Assembly: GCA_963663005.2 (NCBI GenBank)
Contig: CAXXHH010000017.1
Span: 173,420 to 237,419, forward strand
Direction of reading: 5' to 3'
From: CAINVV01 sp963663005
GTDB lineage: Bacteria > Bacteroidota > Bacteroidia > Bacteroidales > Prolixibacteraceae
Length of the DNA stretch: 64,000 nucleotides
Positions 44,872 to 52,652 of the stretch are shown piece after piece. The notes beneath the pieces were generated by a model, which did no database searches, was not told the DNA's origin, and worked only from the letters and a program-made list of their open reading frames with translations. Each line of letters begins with the position of its first letter. Position 1 is the stretch's first letter. A program made the translations under genes and the position numbers.

Positions 44872-44932
44872 CACAACATGGCTGTTGCATTTTTTTGGAA
44901 CCCTGAACCTCTGTAAAAACTACTTTAATCAT
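44819..44932 (-). CDS. Met-rich leader peptide of the lysC-metY-metA operon (37 aa)
   Basis: A 37-codon frame starts at the ATG 44932, about 22 bases after the predicted transcription start, and ends with TAG at 44819, 92 bases before lysC. Its last nine residues are MRTMSMFMQ, four of them methionine. A shorter version could start at the in-frame ATG 44890. Placed ahead of methionine-biosynthesis genes and next to alternative stems, it fits a ribosome-stalling leader that senses charged tRNA-Met. Translation is inferred, not shown. Confidence 0.6.
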   Translation of the reverse strand: MIKVVFTEVQGSKKMQQPCCVSLGVLDSMRTMSMFMQ

Positions 44933-44959
44933 CTTGCGCGATAAAATTGATTCTGGTTG

Positions 44960-44991
44960 CAAACATATACACTCAAATTTACAATTCCAAA
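44960..44991 (-). promoter_or_regulatory. Consensus promoter of the methionine operon
   Basis: On the minus strand TTTG (44988-44991), 20 bases, then TATGTTTG (44960-44967): an exact TTTG-N20-TAnnTTTG match. Transcription should start near 44954, just ahead of the leader-peptide ATG. Confidence 0.6.
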
Positions 44992-45162
44992 CATTTTTGA
45001 ATCATTCTAAATAAATTTCATATTTTTTTCACTTTCATCAGATTGCTTCGCTTTCATATTTCAGCAATACACTCATTTTAAAATGATTACAACTTTGCAT
45101 CTACCTAATAATATTTGAATAGAGAGATTTCGGTAAACTTCAATTTTTAATTTCTTAATATG

Positions 45163-45170
45163 TAACTTTG
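45163..45170 (+). promoter_or_regulatory. Candidate -7 element for the GH20 gene
   Basis: TAACTTTG matches TAnnTTTG and lies 25 bases before the GH20 ATG. The -33 position reads TTCA, a weak match. Confidence 0.4.
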
Positions 45171-45195
45171 TTTACGAAACTTCAAAACCCTATTT

Positions 45196-46815
45196 ATGAA
45201 GAAAAATTGGAACACTTTAGCATTGATTATGATCATCCTGTCACTTTTTGCCTGCCAATCGGAAGTCAGAAGGCCTGATGTTCAAATCATCCCGCAGCCA
45301 GCCAAATTGACGAATATGGAAGGTACCTTTTCCATCAGTTCAAACACCAAAATCTTAATGAACAGTGAAAGCCCCGAAATGCAGAAAGTTGCAGCAAACC
45401 TGACCGGCTTCCTCGAAAATATGTACGGCTTAAAAAATAAAGTCACCTTTTCTGGCGCCCCCGAAAAGAAATCGATTTTCATCAAACTGAATACGGGCTT
45501 ATCGATTTCGAAAGAGGCATATAATCTCAAGGTTACACCAAAAGGAATTATGTTGGAAGCCCCTTCTCCTAATGGTTTATTTTATGGTATCCAATCCTTG
45601 ATTCAATTATTGCCACTTATCAAGGAAAAACTTTCGGAAGTCGTATTACCGGCCGTCGAAATTAATGATGCTCCAAGATTTTCCTGGAGAGGATTGCATT
45701 TGGATGTAGGAAGACATTTTATGCCAAAAGAATTCATCAAGAAATACCTTGATTACATGGCATTACACAAATTCAACACCTTTCATTGGCATTTAACCGA
45801 GGATCAGGGATGGAGAATTGAAATCAAGAAATATCCAAAGTTGACCGAAGTTGGATCCAGACGTAGTGAAACCCTTGTTGGACATTATGGTAGCAATTCT
45901 TACGATGGTACACCAGTAGGCGGCTTCTATACCCAGGAGGAGGTAAAAGAAATTGTCGCTTATGCAGCAGATCGGTTTATCACTGTTGTTCCGGAAATTG
46001 AAATGCCGGGACACTCGCTTGGAGCACTGGCAGCATACCCTGAATACGGTTGCACGGGCGGTCCGTACAATGTTGCAACCACATGGGGAGTCTTTGACGA
46101 CGTTTATTGCGCCGGTAAAGATACCACCTATACATTTCTGCAGGATGTTCTTACAGAATTAATACCACTCTTCCCCGGCGAATACATTCATGTGGGCGGC
46201 GATGAGTGTCCGAAGACACGTTGGCAAAAATGTCCGGACTGCAAGCTAAAAATGAAAGTTGAAGGACTCAAGACAGAACATGAACTTCAAAGCTACTTCA
46301 TTCAGCGCATGGAAAAATTCCTTAACGAAAAAGGAAAAAAGATAATCGGTTGGGATGAAATACTGGAAGGAGGCTTGGCGCCTAATGCAGCCGTAATGTC
46401 TTGGCGTGGCGAGGATGGTGGGGTCGCTGCCGCGAAAGAACATCACTATGTAGTTATGACTCCAGGAGAATTTTGCTACCTTGATCATTATCAGGCAGAC
46501 CCCAAAAGCGAGCCATTGGCAATTGGTGGATTTTTGCCCTTAAAGAAGGTCTATAGCTACGAGCCAGTACCGTCATCATTGACCGAAGAGGAAGCCAAAT
46601 ACGTTTTGGGTGCTCAGGGCAACGTATGGACTGAATATTTAAAGACTCCCGACCAAGTTGAATATATGGCTTATCCAAGGGCAGCAGCGCTTGCAGAAGT
46701 TATTTGGTCACCTAAAGGAGCAAGAGATTTCGATAATTTCAAATCGCGTCTTGTACGGTTGACCAAACTTTACGATATTCTCGGAATAAATTACTGCAAA
46801 GCAGAATTCAAATAA
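45196..46815 (+). CDS. Beta-N-acetylhexosaminidase (GH20) lipoprotein
   Basis: A 539-residue exported glycosidase releasing terminal GlcNAc or GalNAc. It has a lipoprotein signal (LFAC, acceptor C20), a GH20b N-terminal domain (about 28-155) and the GH20 TIM barrel, with HLDVGRHFMP, HWHLTEDQGWRIEIK and the catalytic pair D336-E337 in HVGGDECPKTRW for substrate-assisted catalysis. It may act on chitin, host or algal glycans, or peptidoglycan fragments. It stands alone, without SusCD-type genes, and has a promoter box upstream and a strong terminator downstream. Confidence 0.95.
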   Translation: MKKNWNTLALIMIILSLFACQSEVRRPDVQIIPQPAKLTNMEGTFSISSNTKILMNSESPEMQKVAANLTGFLENMYGLKNKVTFSGAPEKKSIFIKLNTGLSISKEAYNLKVTPKGIMLEAPSPNGLFYGIQSLIQLLPLIKEKLSEVVLPAVEINDAPRFSWRGLHLDVGRHFMPKEFIKKYLDYMALHKFNTFHWHLTEDQGWRIEIKKYPKLTEVGSRRSETLVGHYGSNSYDGTPVGGFYTQEEVKEIVAYAADRFITVVPEIEMPGHSLGALAAYPEYGCTGGPYNVATTWGVFDDVYCAGKDTTYTFLQDVLTELIPLFPGEYIHVGGDECPKTRWQKCPDCKLKMKVEGLKTEHELQSYFIQRMEKFLNEKGKKIIGWDEILEGGLAPNAAVMSWRGEDGGVAAAKEHHYVVMTPGEFCYLDHYQADPKSEPLAIGGFLPLKKVYSYEPVPSSLTEEEAKYVLGAQGNVWTEYLKTPDQVEYMAYPRAAALAEVIWSPKGARDFDNFKSRLVRLTKLYDILGINYCKAEFK

Positions 46816-46846
46816 AAATGGGCCGGTTTGCACCGGCCCATTTTTA
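46814..46846. terminator. Bidirectional terminator between convergent genes
   Basis: ATGGGCCGGT pairs perfectly with ACCGGCCCAT around TTGC, flanked by A-run and T-run. It ends the GH20 gene and, on the other strand, the coiled-coil lipoprotein gene. Confidence 0.9.
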
Positions 46847-46867
46847 TTATATGCATTGTGTTAAAGC

Positions 46868-47737
46868 CTATTTAACACTAATAACCAAGACTTTTGAAAG
46901 GCTCCAGAATTCAGCCTGATTTAATATTACAAGATTCTCGGCTGTCTTTTCGCCTTCAATCTTATATGAACTGGCAGGATGAGTACTGATAATAGTAGCT
47001 TTCTTTTTCATGATTGGAATCGAAGTGACAGTAGTTATATCAACTTTAGTCAAGAGTGACTTATCGATATTATTATTGATGTCTTTCGCGGTACCCAAAA
47101 ATCCTTCCTTTTTGATTATGTTCTTTTCTTTCAATTCTTTAACAGTTCCAATGATAAAGTAGGCCGTGTTCAATTCAGCCGTTTTCTCTTCAATGACCTT
47201 CTGCTTTTCCTTGTTCTCGGTACTCAGGTTTGAGACATTGGTATTCAAACTTGTAACCTGCGTATTCAGATCCTGCACTTTAATATTCAATTTACCTAAT
47301 TCTTCTTTTAACGATGCAATTTGCCCGTCTTTCTCCGCAATTTGGTTATTGAGATTTTGGATCATCTTCTCCAACTCAGCGACATGCTTGTTAGACTTTT
47401 TCAATTTGGCTGAAAGATCAGCTACCAAAAGCCTGTTTTTTTGAAGCAGCGAATAAATGTAATTGATATCGCTTTGAATCTGCTCTTTACGATCTCCTTT
47501 TACTTCAAATCCGCCTTTGGCTGCTTTATCAATAATCTTCTCTTTTTGTTTAATGGAATCAAGATTTGATTGAATGGAATTAAAAGCATCCACAAATTCA
47601 ACAAGATTTGCATCTTTTGTACTGCCAGTCATCATTAGGCTGTCATTCTTAGCTTTGAGTCTGGCAATCTCCTTGCGGTTACAGCTTGTTGCAGAAAATA
47701 CAACCGCGATCAGCAACAGATAAATAACTTTTTTCAT
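46868..47737 (-). CDS. Coiled-coil lipoprotein of unknown function
   Basis: A 289-residue lipoprotein (signal peptide MKKVIYLLLIAVVFSATSC). Residues about 25-200 form a long coiled coil (KLKKSNKHVAELEKMIQNL and similar heptads), and the last 90 residues form a small globular domain with KKATIISTHPASSY. The pattern is seen in Bacteroidota but I cannot name a function; a periplasmic spacer or envelope-anchored structural role is plausible. The chosen ATG is the third of a cluster (47746, 47743, 47737) and begins the basic signal-peptide region. Confidence 0.82.
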   Translation of the reverse strand: MKKVIYLLLIAVVFSATSCNRKEIARLKAKNDSLMMTGSTKDANLVEFVDAFNSIQSNLDSIKQKEKIIDKAAKGGFEVKGDRKEQIQSDINYIYSLLQKNRLLVADLSAKLKKSNKHVAELEKMIQNLNNQIAEKDGQIASLKEELGKLNIKVQDLNTQVTSLNTNVSNLSTENKEKQKVIEEKTAELNTAYFIIGTVKELKEKNIIKKEGFLGTAKDINNNIDKSLLTKVDITTVTSIPIMKKKATIISTHPASSYKIEGEKTAENLVILNQAEFWSLSKVLVISVK

Positions 47738-47804
47738 GATCATCATTTTAAATTATGTTATATCATTATACTTAAGCAATAACTGCTTCGGAAGAATATC
47801 GGTA

Positions 47805-47812
47805 CAAATTTA
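47805..47812 (-). promoter_or_regulatory. Candidate -7 element for the coiled-coil lipoprotein
   Basis: TAAATTTG on the minus strand matches TAnnTTTG, 67 bases before the start. No clear -33 element is seen. Confidence 0.3.
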
Positions 47813-47948
47813 CGAAATTTTTCGCAAGATTTAATCACACCATCAATGAATCAGGTCAAAAGATCAGTCGACTGTTTAAACGACTAAGCGAAATTATTTC
47901 TACAGATTCTAAATAAGGATAGCGCAGGCGCGGAAGAATTACTGAATT

Positions 47949-48725
47949 TTAATCGGCTAATTGATCGTTCAAGAGCATCTCTTTGATTTCATTGAAAATA
48001 ACGGCAGTTTTTCTTACGGATACTGGAATCTTCACGCCACTTTTCAAAAGGACAAAACTTTCACTTGATCTGACAAATTTTCGGATATAATAAATGTTAA
48101 CCAGATGTGATTTGTGGGTTCTGTAAAATTGATTTTTGGGAAGATAGGATTCAAGCTCTTTTAGCGATTTGGAAACAACAAACTCTCTTTTGGCGTACGT
48201 AAAAATGGTTGCATAAGATTGATCTGCTGTACAATACTCAATATTCCTTGAATTTTCCATTATGAAGCCACCTTCCACCTCAAAGATTAAATTCTTACCG
48301 GGAACTTCGGATGTACACAATATGCTAATCTTATCTTCCAACTCCAGCCGTTGTTGTTCCAGATGAATCATTTTATCAACTTTCCTGATTACATCCTGCA
48401 GGGCAATAAAATTGACTGGTTTAAGGAGATAACCTGCAACAGACTTATTGATTGCATCAATAGCATAGTTATCATGTCCGGTTACAAGGACAATTTTTAC
48501 CTTCTGGGAAAGCTGATAATTAAAAATCTCCATGCCATTCCCATCCGGCATTTCTATATCCAGAAAAACAATGTCCGGGTTGGTATTTTTAATTAAAGCT
48601 ATACCCTCATTCAGATTAGTTGCCTTACCCACAACTTTCAATTGAATAGAAGTGAAATTAGTAAGCAGATGAACCAACAAATTAAGGGACATCAATTCAT
48701 CATCAATAACGACAACAGAAAGCAT
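47949..48725 (-). CDS. LytTR-family response regulator
   Basis: A 258-residue two-component regulator. The receiver domain (1-125) has the acidic pair D8-D9, phosphoacceptor D56 in VFLDIEMPDG, the threonine in VLVTGHD and the lysine in GYLLKPV. The C-terminal LytTR DNA-binding domain (about 155-250) has YRTHKSHLVNIYYI. No sensor kinase is adjacent, so the partner (usually a LytS-like histidine kinase) lies elsewhere. The gene is intact and monocistronic. Confidence 0.95.
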   Translation of the reverse strand: MLSVVVIDDELMSLNLLVHLLTNFTSIQLKVVGKATNLNEGIALIKNTNPDIVFLDIEMPDGNGMEIFNYQLSQKVKIVLVTGHDNYAIDAINKSVAGYLLKPVNFIALQDVIRKVDKMIHLEQQRLELEDKISILCTSEVPGKNLIFEVEGGFIMENSRNIEYCTADQSYATIFTYAKREFVVSKSLKELESYLPKNQFYRTHKSHLVNIYYIRKFVRSSESFVLLKSGVKIPVSVRKTAVIFNEIKEMLLNDQLAD

Positions 48726-48819
48726 ATTTTGTGTGTGATACTATGAACTAAAGATTCAAGTAGGATTAAACAAAATGACTGTTAACAAAGATGAGAAATT
48801 ATTAAATCAGAACCAACGG

Positions 48820-50433
48820 CTAATTATACATGTTTTTTCTTCTTTCCTTCAAATCTTCGTTTGAGATATAATCATCGTATTCAGTTATCTTATCTATGAT
48901 TCCGTTGGGCGTCAACTCAATAACCCTGTTGGCAATAGTCTGAATAAATTCATGGTCATGTGAAGACATCAATATGTTGCCTTTGAAGGCAATCAGATTG
49001 TTGTTGAACGCCTGGATTGACTCCAAATCGAGGTGATTTGTAGGATTATCAAAAATCAGAACATTCGCATTCTTAAGCATCATCCGCGAAATCATGCATC
49101 GCATTTTCTCCCCTCCTGAAAGAACCTGGGTCTTTTTATACACCTCATCTCCGGAAAAAAGCATTTTCCCAAGATAGCCCCTCAAGTATATTTCGCTCGA
49201 ATCGTCAGAGAATTGCATCAGCCAGTCGACAAGGCTCAAATCGCTTGTGAAAAAACTAGAATGATCAAGTGGCAAATAAGAATGAGTGATTGTCTGTCCC
49301 CAATGGTAAGTGCCCGAATCCGGCTGATCATACCCGTTAATAATTTCGAAAAATGCAGTCATCGCTCTTGGATCCTTTGAAAGGAAAACAATCTTGTCAT
49401 CCTTTTCCACATTGAAATCCAGATTTTTAAACAACACTTCTCCATTAACACTTTTTGAAAGACCTTTAATCTCCAAAATTCTATTGCCCGTTTCGCGATC
49501 CGGCAAGAAAATAATTCCGGGATATTTACGTGTGGAAGGTTGAATTTCGTCAATACTTAACTTTTCCAGCATCTTTTTTCTACTCGTGGTTTGTTTTGAT
49601 TTAGCGACATTCGCGCTAAATCTGGCAATAAATTCGAGTAGTTCTTTTCGCTTTTCGTCTGCCTTTTTATTCTGGGCCTGTTGCTGACGAAGCGCTAACT
49701 GACTGGATTGATACCAAAAACTATAGTTGCCCGCAAATAGTTGAACTTTTCCAAAATCAATATCCACCGTATGAGTACATACTGAATCAAGAAAGTGCCT
49801 GTCGTGGGAAACTATTAAAACAGTGTTCTCATAGTTGGCAAGGTAATTTTCCAACCACATAACTGTATCAAGGTCAAGATCATTCGTAGGCTCATCCAAC
49901 AAAAGGTTATCCGGTTTTCCAAAAAGTGCCTGTGCAAGTAAAACACGCACTTTTTCTTTTCCGCTTAAATCTTTCATCAAACGGAAATGAAAATCTTCTT
50001 TAATCCCTAGTCCGCTAAGTAATGAAGCAGCATCACTTTCTGCATTCCACCCATCAATTTCGGCAAATCTTTCTTCCAGCTCAGCTGCCCTCAGACCGTC
50101 GGCCTCCGTAAAATCACTTTTTGCATAGAGCGTGTTTTTTTCATTCATAATTCTCCACAACTCCTCAAAGCCCATCATAACGGCATCGATAACAGTCGAT
50201 TCTTCATACCCGTAGTGATCCTGCTTTAAAACGGATAACCGTTCGCCGGAACCTAATGAAACATCACCCTTGGTTGAAGCCAGATCACCGGCAATAATTT
50301 TCAACAGTGTCGATTTCCCTGCACCATTTGCGCCGATAACACCATAGCAATTGCCCGGTGAGAATTTTAAATTGACATCCTGGAATAATGGTTTTTTGCC
50401 AAATTGGATGGAAAGATTTGATACTGTGATCAT
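48820..50433 (-). CDS. ABC-F family ATPase (YbiT-like) with degenerate second ATPase domain
   Basis: A 537-residue cytoplasmic ABC-F protein; members act on ribosomes. The first ATPase domain is intact: Walker A GANGAGKS (34-41), signature LSGKE and Walker B plus catalytic glutamate LLLDEPTND (E181). A linker follows (about 240-300). The second domain has signature LSGGEKMR, but its Walker A place reads FLSKDPRAMT (350-359) with no GxxGxGK[ST], and Walker B reads LIFDNPTNH with N463 replacing the catalytic glutamate. It should bind nucleotide asymmetrically. The order resembles YbiT. Confidence 0.92.
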   Translation of the reverse strand: MITVSNLSIQFGKKPLFQDVNLKFSPGNCYGVIGANGAGKSTLLKIIAGDLASTKGDVSLGSGERLSVLKQDHYGYEESTVIDAVMMGFEELWRIMNEKNTLYAKSDFTEADGLRAAELEERFAEIDGWNAESDAASLLSGLGIKEDFHFRLMKDLSGKEKVRVLLAQALFGKPDNLLLDEPTNDLDLDTVMWLENYLANYENTVLIVSHDRHFLDSVCTHTVDIDFGKVQLFAGNYSFWYQSSQLALRQQQAQNKKADEKRKELLEFIARFSANVAKSKQTTSRKKMLEKLSIDEIQPSTRKYPGIIFLPDRETGNRILEIKGLSKSVNGEVLFKNLDFNVEKDDKIVFLSKDPRAMTAFFEIINGYDQPDSGTYHWGQTITHSYLPLDHSSFFTSDLSLVDWLMQFSDDSSEIYLRGYLGKMLFSGDEVYKKTQVLSGGEKMRCMISRMMLKNANVLIFDNPTNHLDLESIQAFNNNLIAFKGNILMSSHDHEFIQTIANRVIELTPNGIIDKITEYDDYISNEDLKERRKNMYN

Positions 50434-50478
50434 TTTATATAAATTTTATTTCCGCTATAATTGAAAAATTACGGAGTG

Positions 50479-50510
50479 CAAAAGTACGGATTTTCCGCTT
50501 ATGATTTAAA
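50479..50510 (-). promoter_or_regulatory. Candidate promoter of the ABC-F gene
   Basis: On the minus strand TTTA (50507-50510), 20 bases, then TACTTTTG (50479-50486): one mismatch from the consensus TTTG-N20-TAnnTTTG. Confidence 0.45.
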
Positions 50511-50599
50511 TGATCGTCGCACAGTATTTTGAATCGGAAGTTTCTGATTTTTCACTTCTGATAAAGTTGACAAGTGAGAAATGATATGATAAACTTTCT

Positions 50600-50607
50600 T
50601 AAATTTG
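50600..50607 (+). promoter_or_regulatory. Candidate -7 element for the nitroreductase gene
   Basis: TAAATTTG matches TAnnTTTG, 27 bases before the ATG. A GAGGAG sequence (50622-50627) seven bases before the ATG is a rare Shine-Dalgarno-like site in this window. Confidence 0.4.
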
Positions 50608-50633
50608 CGTTTGAAAAAACTGAGGAGTAACAT

Positions 50634-51155
50634 ATGAATTTCAAAGATCTAGCTCAAAAAAGGTATTCAGTCAGAAGTTATAAATCAACTCCGGTTGAAA
50701 ATGAAAAGCTGACAAAGATCGTTGAGGCCGCTTTGCTGGCACCATCCGCCGTTAATTTTCAGCCATGGAAATTTATTGTAGTTACTGAACCAGAGCTCCT
50801 TAAACAACTACGTGACTGCTACCACCGCGATTGGTTTAAATCTGCTCCAGCCTGCATCGTCGCTATTGGTGATCATGCCAAAGGGTGGCATCGCCCAACG
50901 GACGACAAGGATTATACTGATATTGATGTTGCCATAGCCATTGACCATTTGATGCTTGCAGCTGCGGAAATTGGTCTTGGAACGTGCTGGATTTGTCACT
51001 TTAATACCGACAAATGCGCTGAGATCTTCAATTTACCTTCTGATATTGAACCAATTGCAATGATTCCGGTTGGCTATCCAGTCTCAGACACCGTACCGGA
51101 AAAGAAGAGAAAGCCTATCGATCAATTGGTATTATGGAACCGGTTTGAGGAGTAG
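50634..51155 (+). CDS. Nitroreductase-family flavoprotein
   Basis: A 173-residue FMN-dependent oxidoreductase using NAD(P)H. The N-terminal KRYSVRSYKSTPVE and APSAVNFQPWKFIVV bind FMN phosphate; AAAEIGLGTCWICHF is typical of the C-terminal part. The natural substrate (nitro compounds, quinones or flavins) cannot be told. It is a short single-domain member, full length for its group, with its own promoter box and a Shine-Dalgarno-like site. It converges with the nitrilase gene, whose stop is two bases away. Confidence 0.92.
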   Translation: MNFKDLAQKRYSVRSYKSTPVENEKLTKIVEAALLAPSAVNFQPWKFIVVTEPELLKQLRDCYHRDWFKSAPACIVAIGDHAKGWHRPTDDKDYTDIDVAIAIDHLMLAAAEIGLGTCWICHFNTDKCAEIFNLPSDIEPIAMIPVGYPVSDTVPEKKRKPIDQLVLWNRFEE

Positions 51156-51156
51156 A

Positions 51157-51936
51157 TCAGCTCTTTATCTCAAAATTGTCCTCATCTTTATAAACTGGAA
51201 ACTTTTCTCTGAATTTGTTTAATTCAGTCAGCGAGATCGTGCAGGTAAGAAGCTCATCTGTCCGATCCGGTAATTCACCGATGATAGAACCTTTAGGATC
51301 GATCACCATGCTGTCTCCTGAATAAATGATTCCTGAGCCGTCTGAACCAGTTCTGTTTGCACCCGCGACACAGAGTTGATTTTCAATTGCCCTTGCCTGC
51401 AATAAAGTCTTCCATACGCTCTTTCTTGCTGCAGGCCAATTGGCACTAAAGAGCATCAGATCAGCATCTTTAATTGAGCGACACCATACAGGAAAACGGA
51501 GATCATAACAGATGTACAAAGCAATTCTCCATCCCTCATATTGAAAAACAACACGCTTGTTTCCGTGGCTGAAGTATTGATTTTCCTCACCAATAGAAAA
51601 CAGGTGCTTCTTATCATAGTAATGAATTTCATCCGACGGAGTAATAAACAGAAACCGATTATAAAAATGATTATTCTCTTTGATTATCAAGCTTCCAGCT
51701 ATGGCAATGCCAAGCTTTTTAGCATGTTTTCTCATCCAGGAGACAGTTTCGCCATCCATTGACTCAGCAAGAGTCTTCGCATTCATTGAAAAACCGGTAG
51801 AAAACATTTCAGGAAGCACAATTAGGTCTGTCTCCCCATACAGCGGTTCCATCAACCGCTCCAACTTAAGTCGATTGGAAACAGGATTCTCCCATATTAC
51901 ATCCATTTGAATCAAAGAGATTCTGAGAAAATCCAT
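51157..51936 (-). CDS. Nitrilase-superfamily omega-amidase (YafV-like)
   Basis: A 259-residue carbon-nitrogen hydrolase with the Glu-Lys-Cys triad E43 (VLPEMFSTGF), K110 (YYDKKHLF) and C143 (LYICYDLRFP). The spacing and the text FSTGFSMN match the YafV/omega-amidase group, which hydrolyses alpha-ketoglutaramate and alpha-ketosuccinamate formed during methionine salvage and transamination. It follows the acyltransferase gene by 18 bases on the same strand. Confidence 0.93.
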   Translation of the reverse strand: MDFLRISLIQMDVIWENPVSNRLKLERLMEPLYGETDLIVLPEMFSTGFSMNAKTLAESMDGETVSWMRKHAKKLGIAIAGSLIIKENNHFYNRFLFITPSDEIHYYDKKHLFSIGEENQYFSHGNKRVVFQYEGWRIALYICYDLRFPVWCRSIKDADLMLFSANWPAARKSVWKTLLQARAIENQLCVAGANRTGSDGSGIIYSGDSMVIDPKGSIIGELPDRTDELLTCTISLTELNKFREKFPVYKDEDNFEIKS

Positions 51937-51954
51937 GCTGTTTTTTTTTGATGA

Positions 51955-52518
51955 TTAATCCAGGTCGTCGCCGTAATTCATTCCTTCCGGATGTCTGCCC
52001 ACAATTCCATGGTCTTTGTACCACTGCCTGATTCTTTTCAGATCGGCTTGAAGGTCGTCAGTAAGTTCAATTTTTTCGGTATATCCAATTCGTTTTCTAC
52101 CCCAGTCGAAAAAAGCAAGGTAGACAGGTATGTTCGCCGTGCGAGCAATAGTATGAAAGCCGCCTTTCCATTTGGCAACCGGCTTACGCGTACCTTCAGG
52201 CGCAATAGCAAGATGCATGACATCGCGCTTTTCGAACTCCGACACTATTTGCTTAATAAGGCTCGCGCCTTTAGAACGATCGACAGGAATTCCGCCCATG
52301 AAACGAATAAAATAACCCAAAGGCCAGAAAAAAAATTCCTTTTTCACCATGGTATTTGACTTTCCACCTACTGCACGATAATAGATCACGGATATTACAA
52401 AATCCCAGTTTGAAGTATGGGGAACGCCCAATACAATGGCTTTGGGTTCAGGAATAACTCCTCCGACGGGTGTCCAACCGAAAAGGCGCAATAATATCTT
52501 GCAAATGAATTTTACCAT
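51955..52518 (-). CDS. Glycerophospholipid acyltransferase (PlsC-like)
   Basis: A 187-residue membrane-associated acyltransferase. The catalytic block I appears as GVPHTSNWDF (His-x4-Asp-like), block III as APEGTRKPVAKWKGGF, and a pair of weak hydrophobic segments lies near the N-terminus. The family makes phosphatidic acid or remodels membrane lipids; the short length and the HTSNWD form suggest one of the variant groups rather than the main PlsC. It precedes the omega-amidase gene. Confidence 0.87.
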   Translation of the reverse strand: MVKFICKILLRLFGWTPVGGVIPEPKAIVLGVPHTSNWDFVISVIYYRAVGGKSNTMVKKEFFFWPLGYFIRFMGGIPVDRSKGASLIKQIVSEFEKRDVMHLAIAPEGTRKPVAKWKGGFHTIARTANIPVYLAFFDWGRKRIGYTEKIELTDDLQADLKRIRQWYKDHGIVGRHPEGMNYGDDLD

Positions 52519-52537
52519 CTAACGTCTGATTTTGAGC

Positions 52538-52569
52538 CAAAGTTAATTAAAATTACCTTTTCAAATAAA
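52538..52569 (-). promoter_or_regulatory. Candidate promoter of the acyltransferase gene
   Basis: On the minus strand TTTA (52566-52569), 20 bases, then TAACTTTG (52538-52545), one mismatch from the consensus. The box lies 20 bases before the start codon. Confidence 0.45.
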
Positions 52570-52624
52570 ACAGGCCAATAATTGAATTTTAAAAATCCAG
52601 GGATAGTTGTCCTGCTTTTCTTGC

Positions 52625-52632
52625 TATTTTTG
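52625..52632 (+). promoter_or_regulatory. Candidate -7 element for mutS2
   Basis: TATTTTTG matches TAnnTTTG and lies 20 bases before the mutS2 ATG. Confidence 0.4.
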
Positions 52633-52652
52633 CAAAGAATTCAATTAATCGA

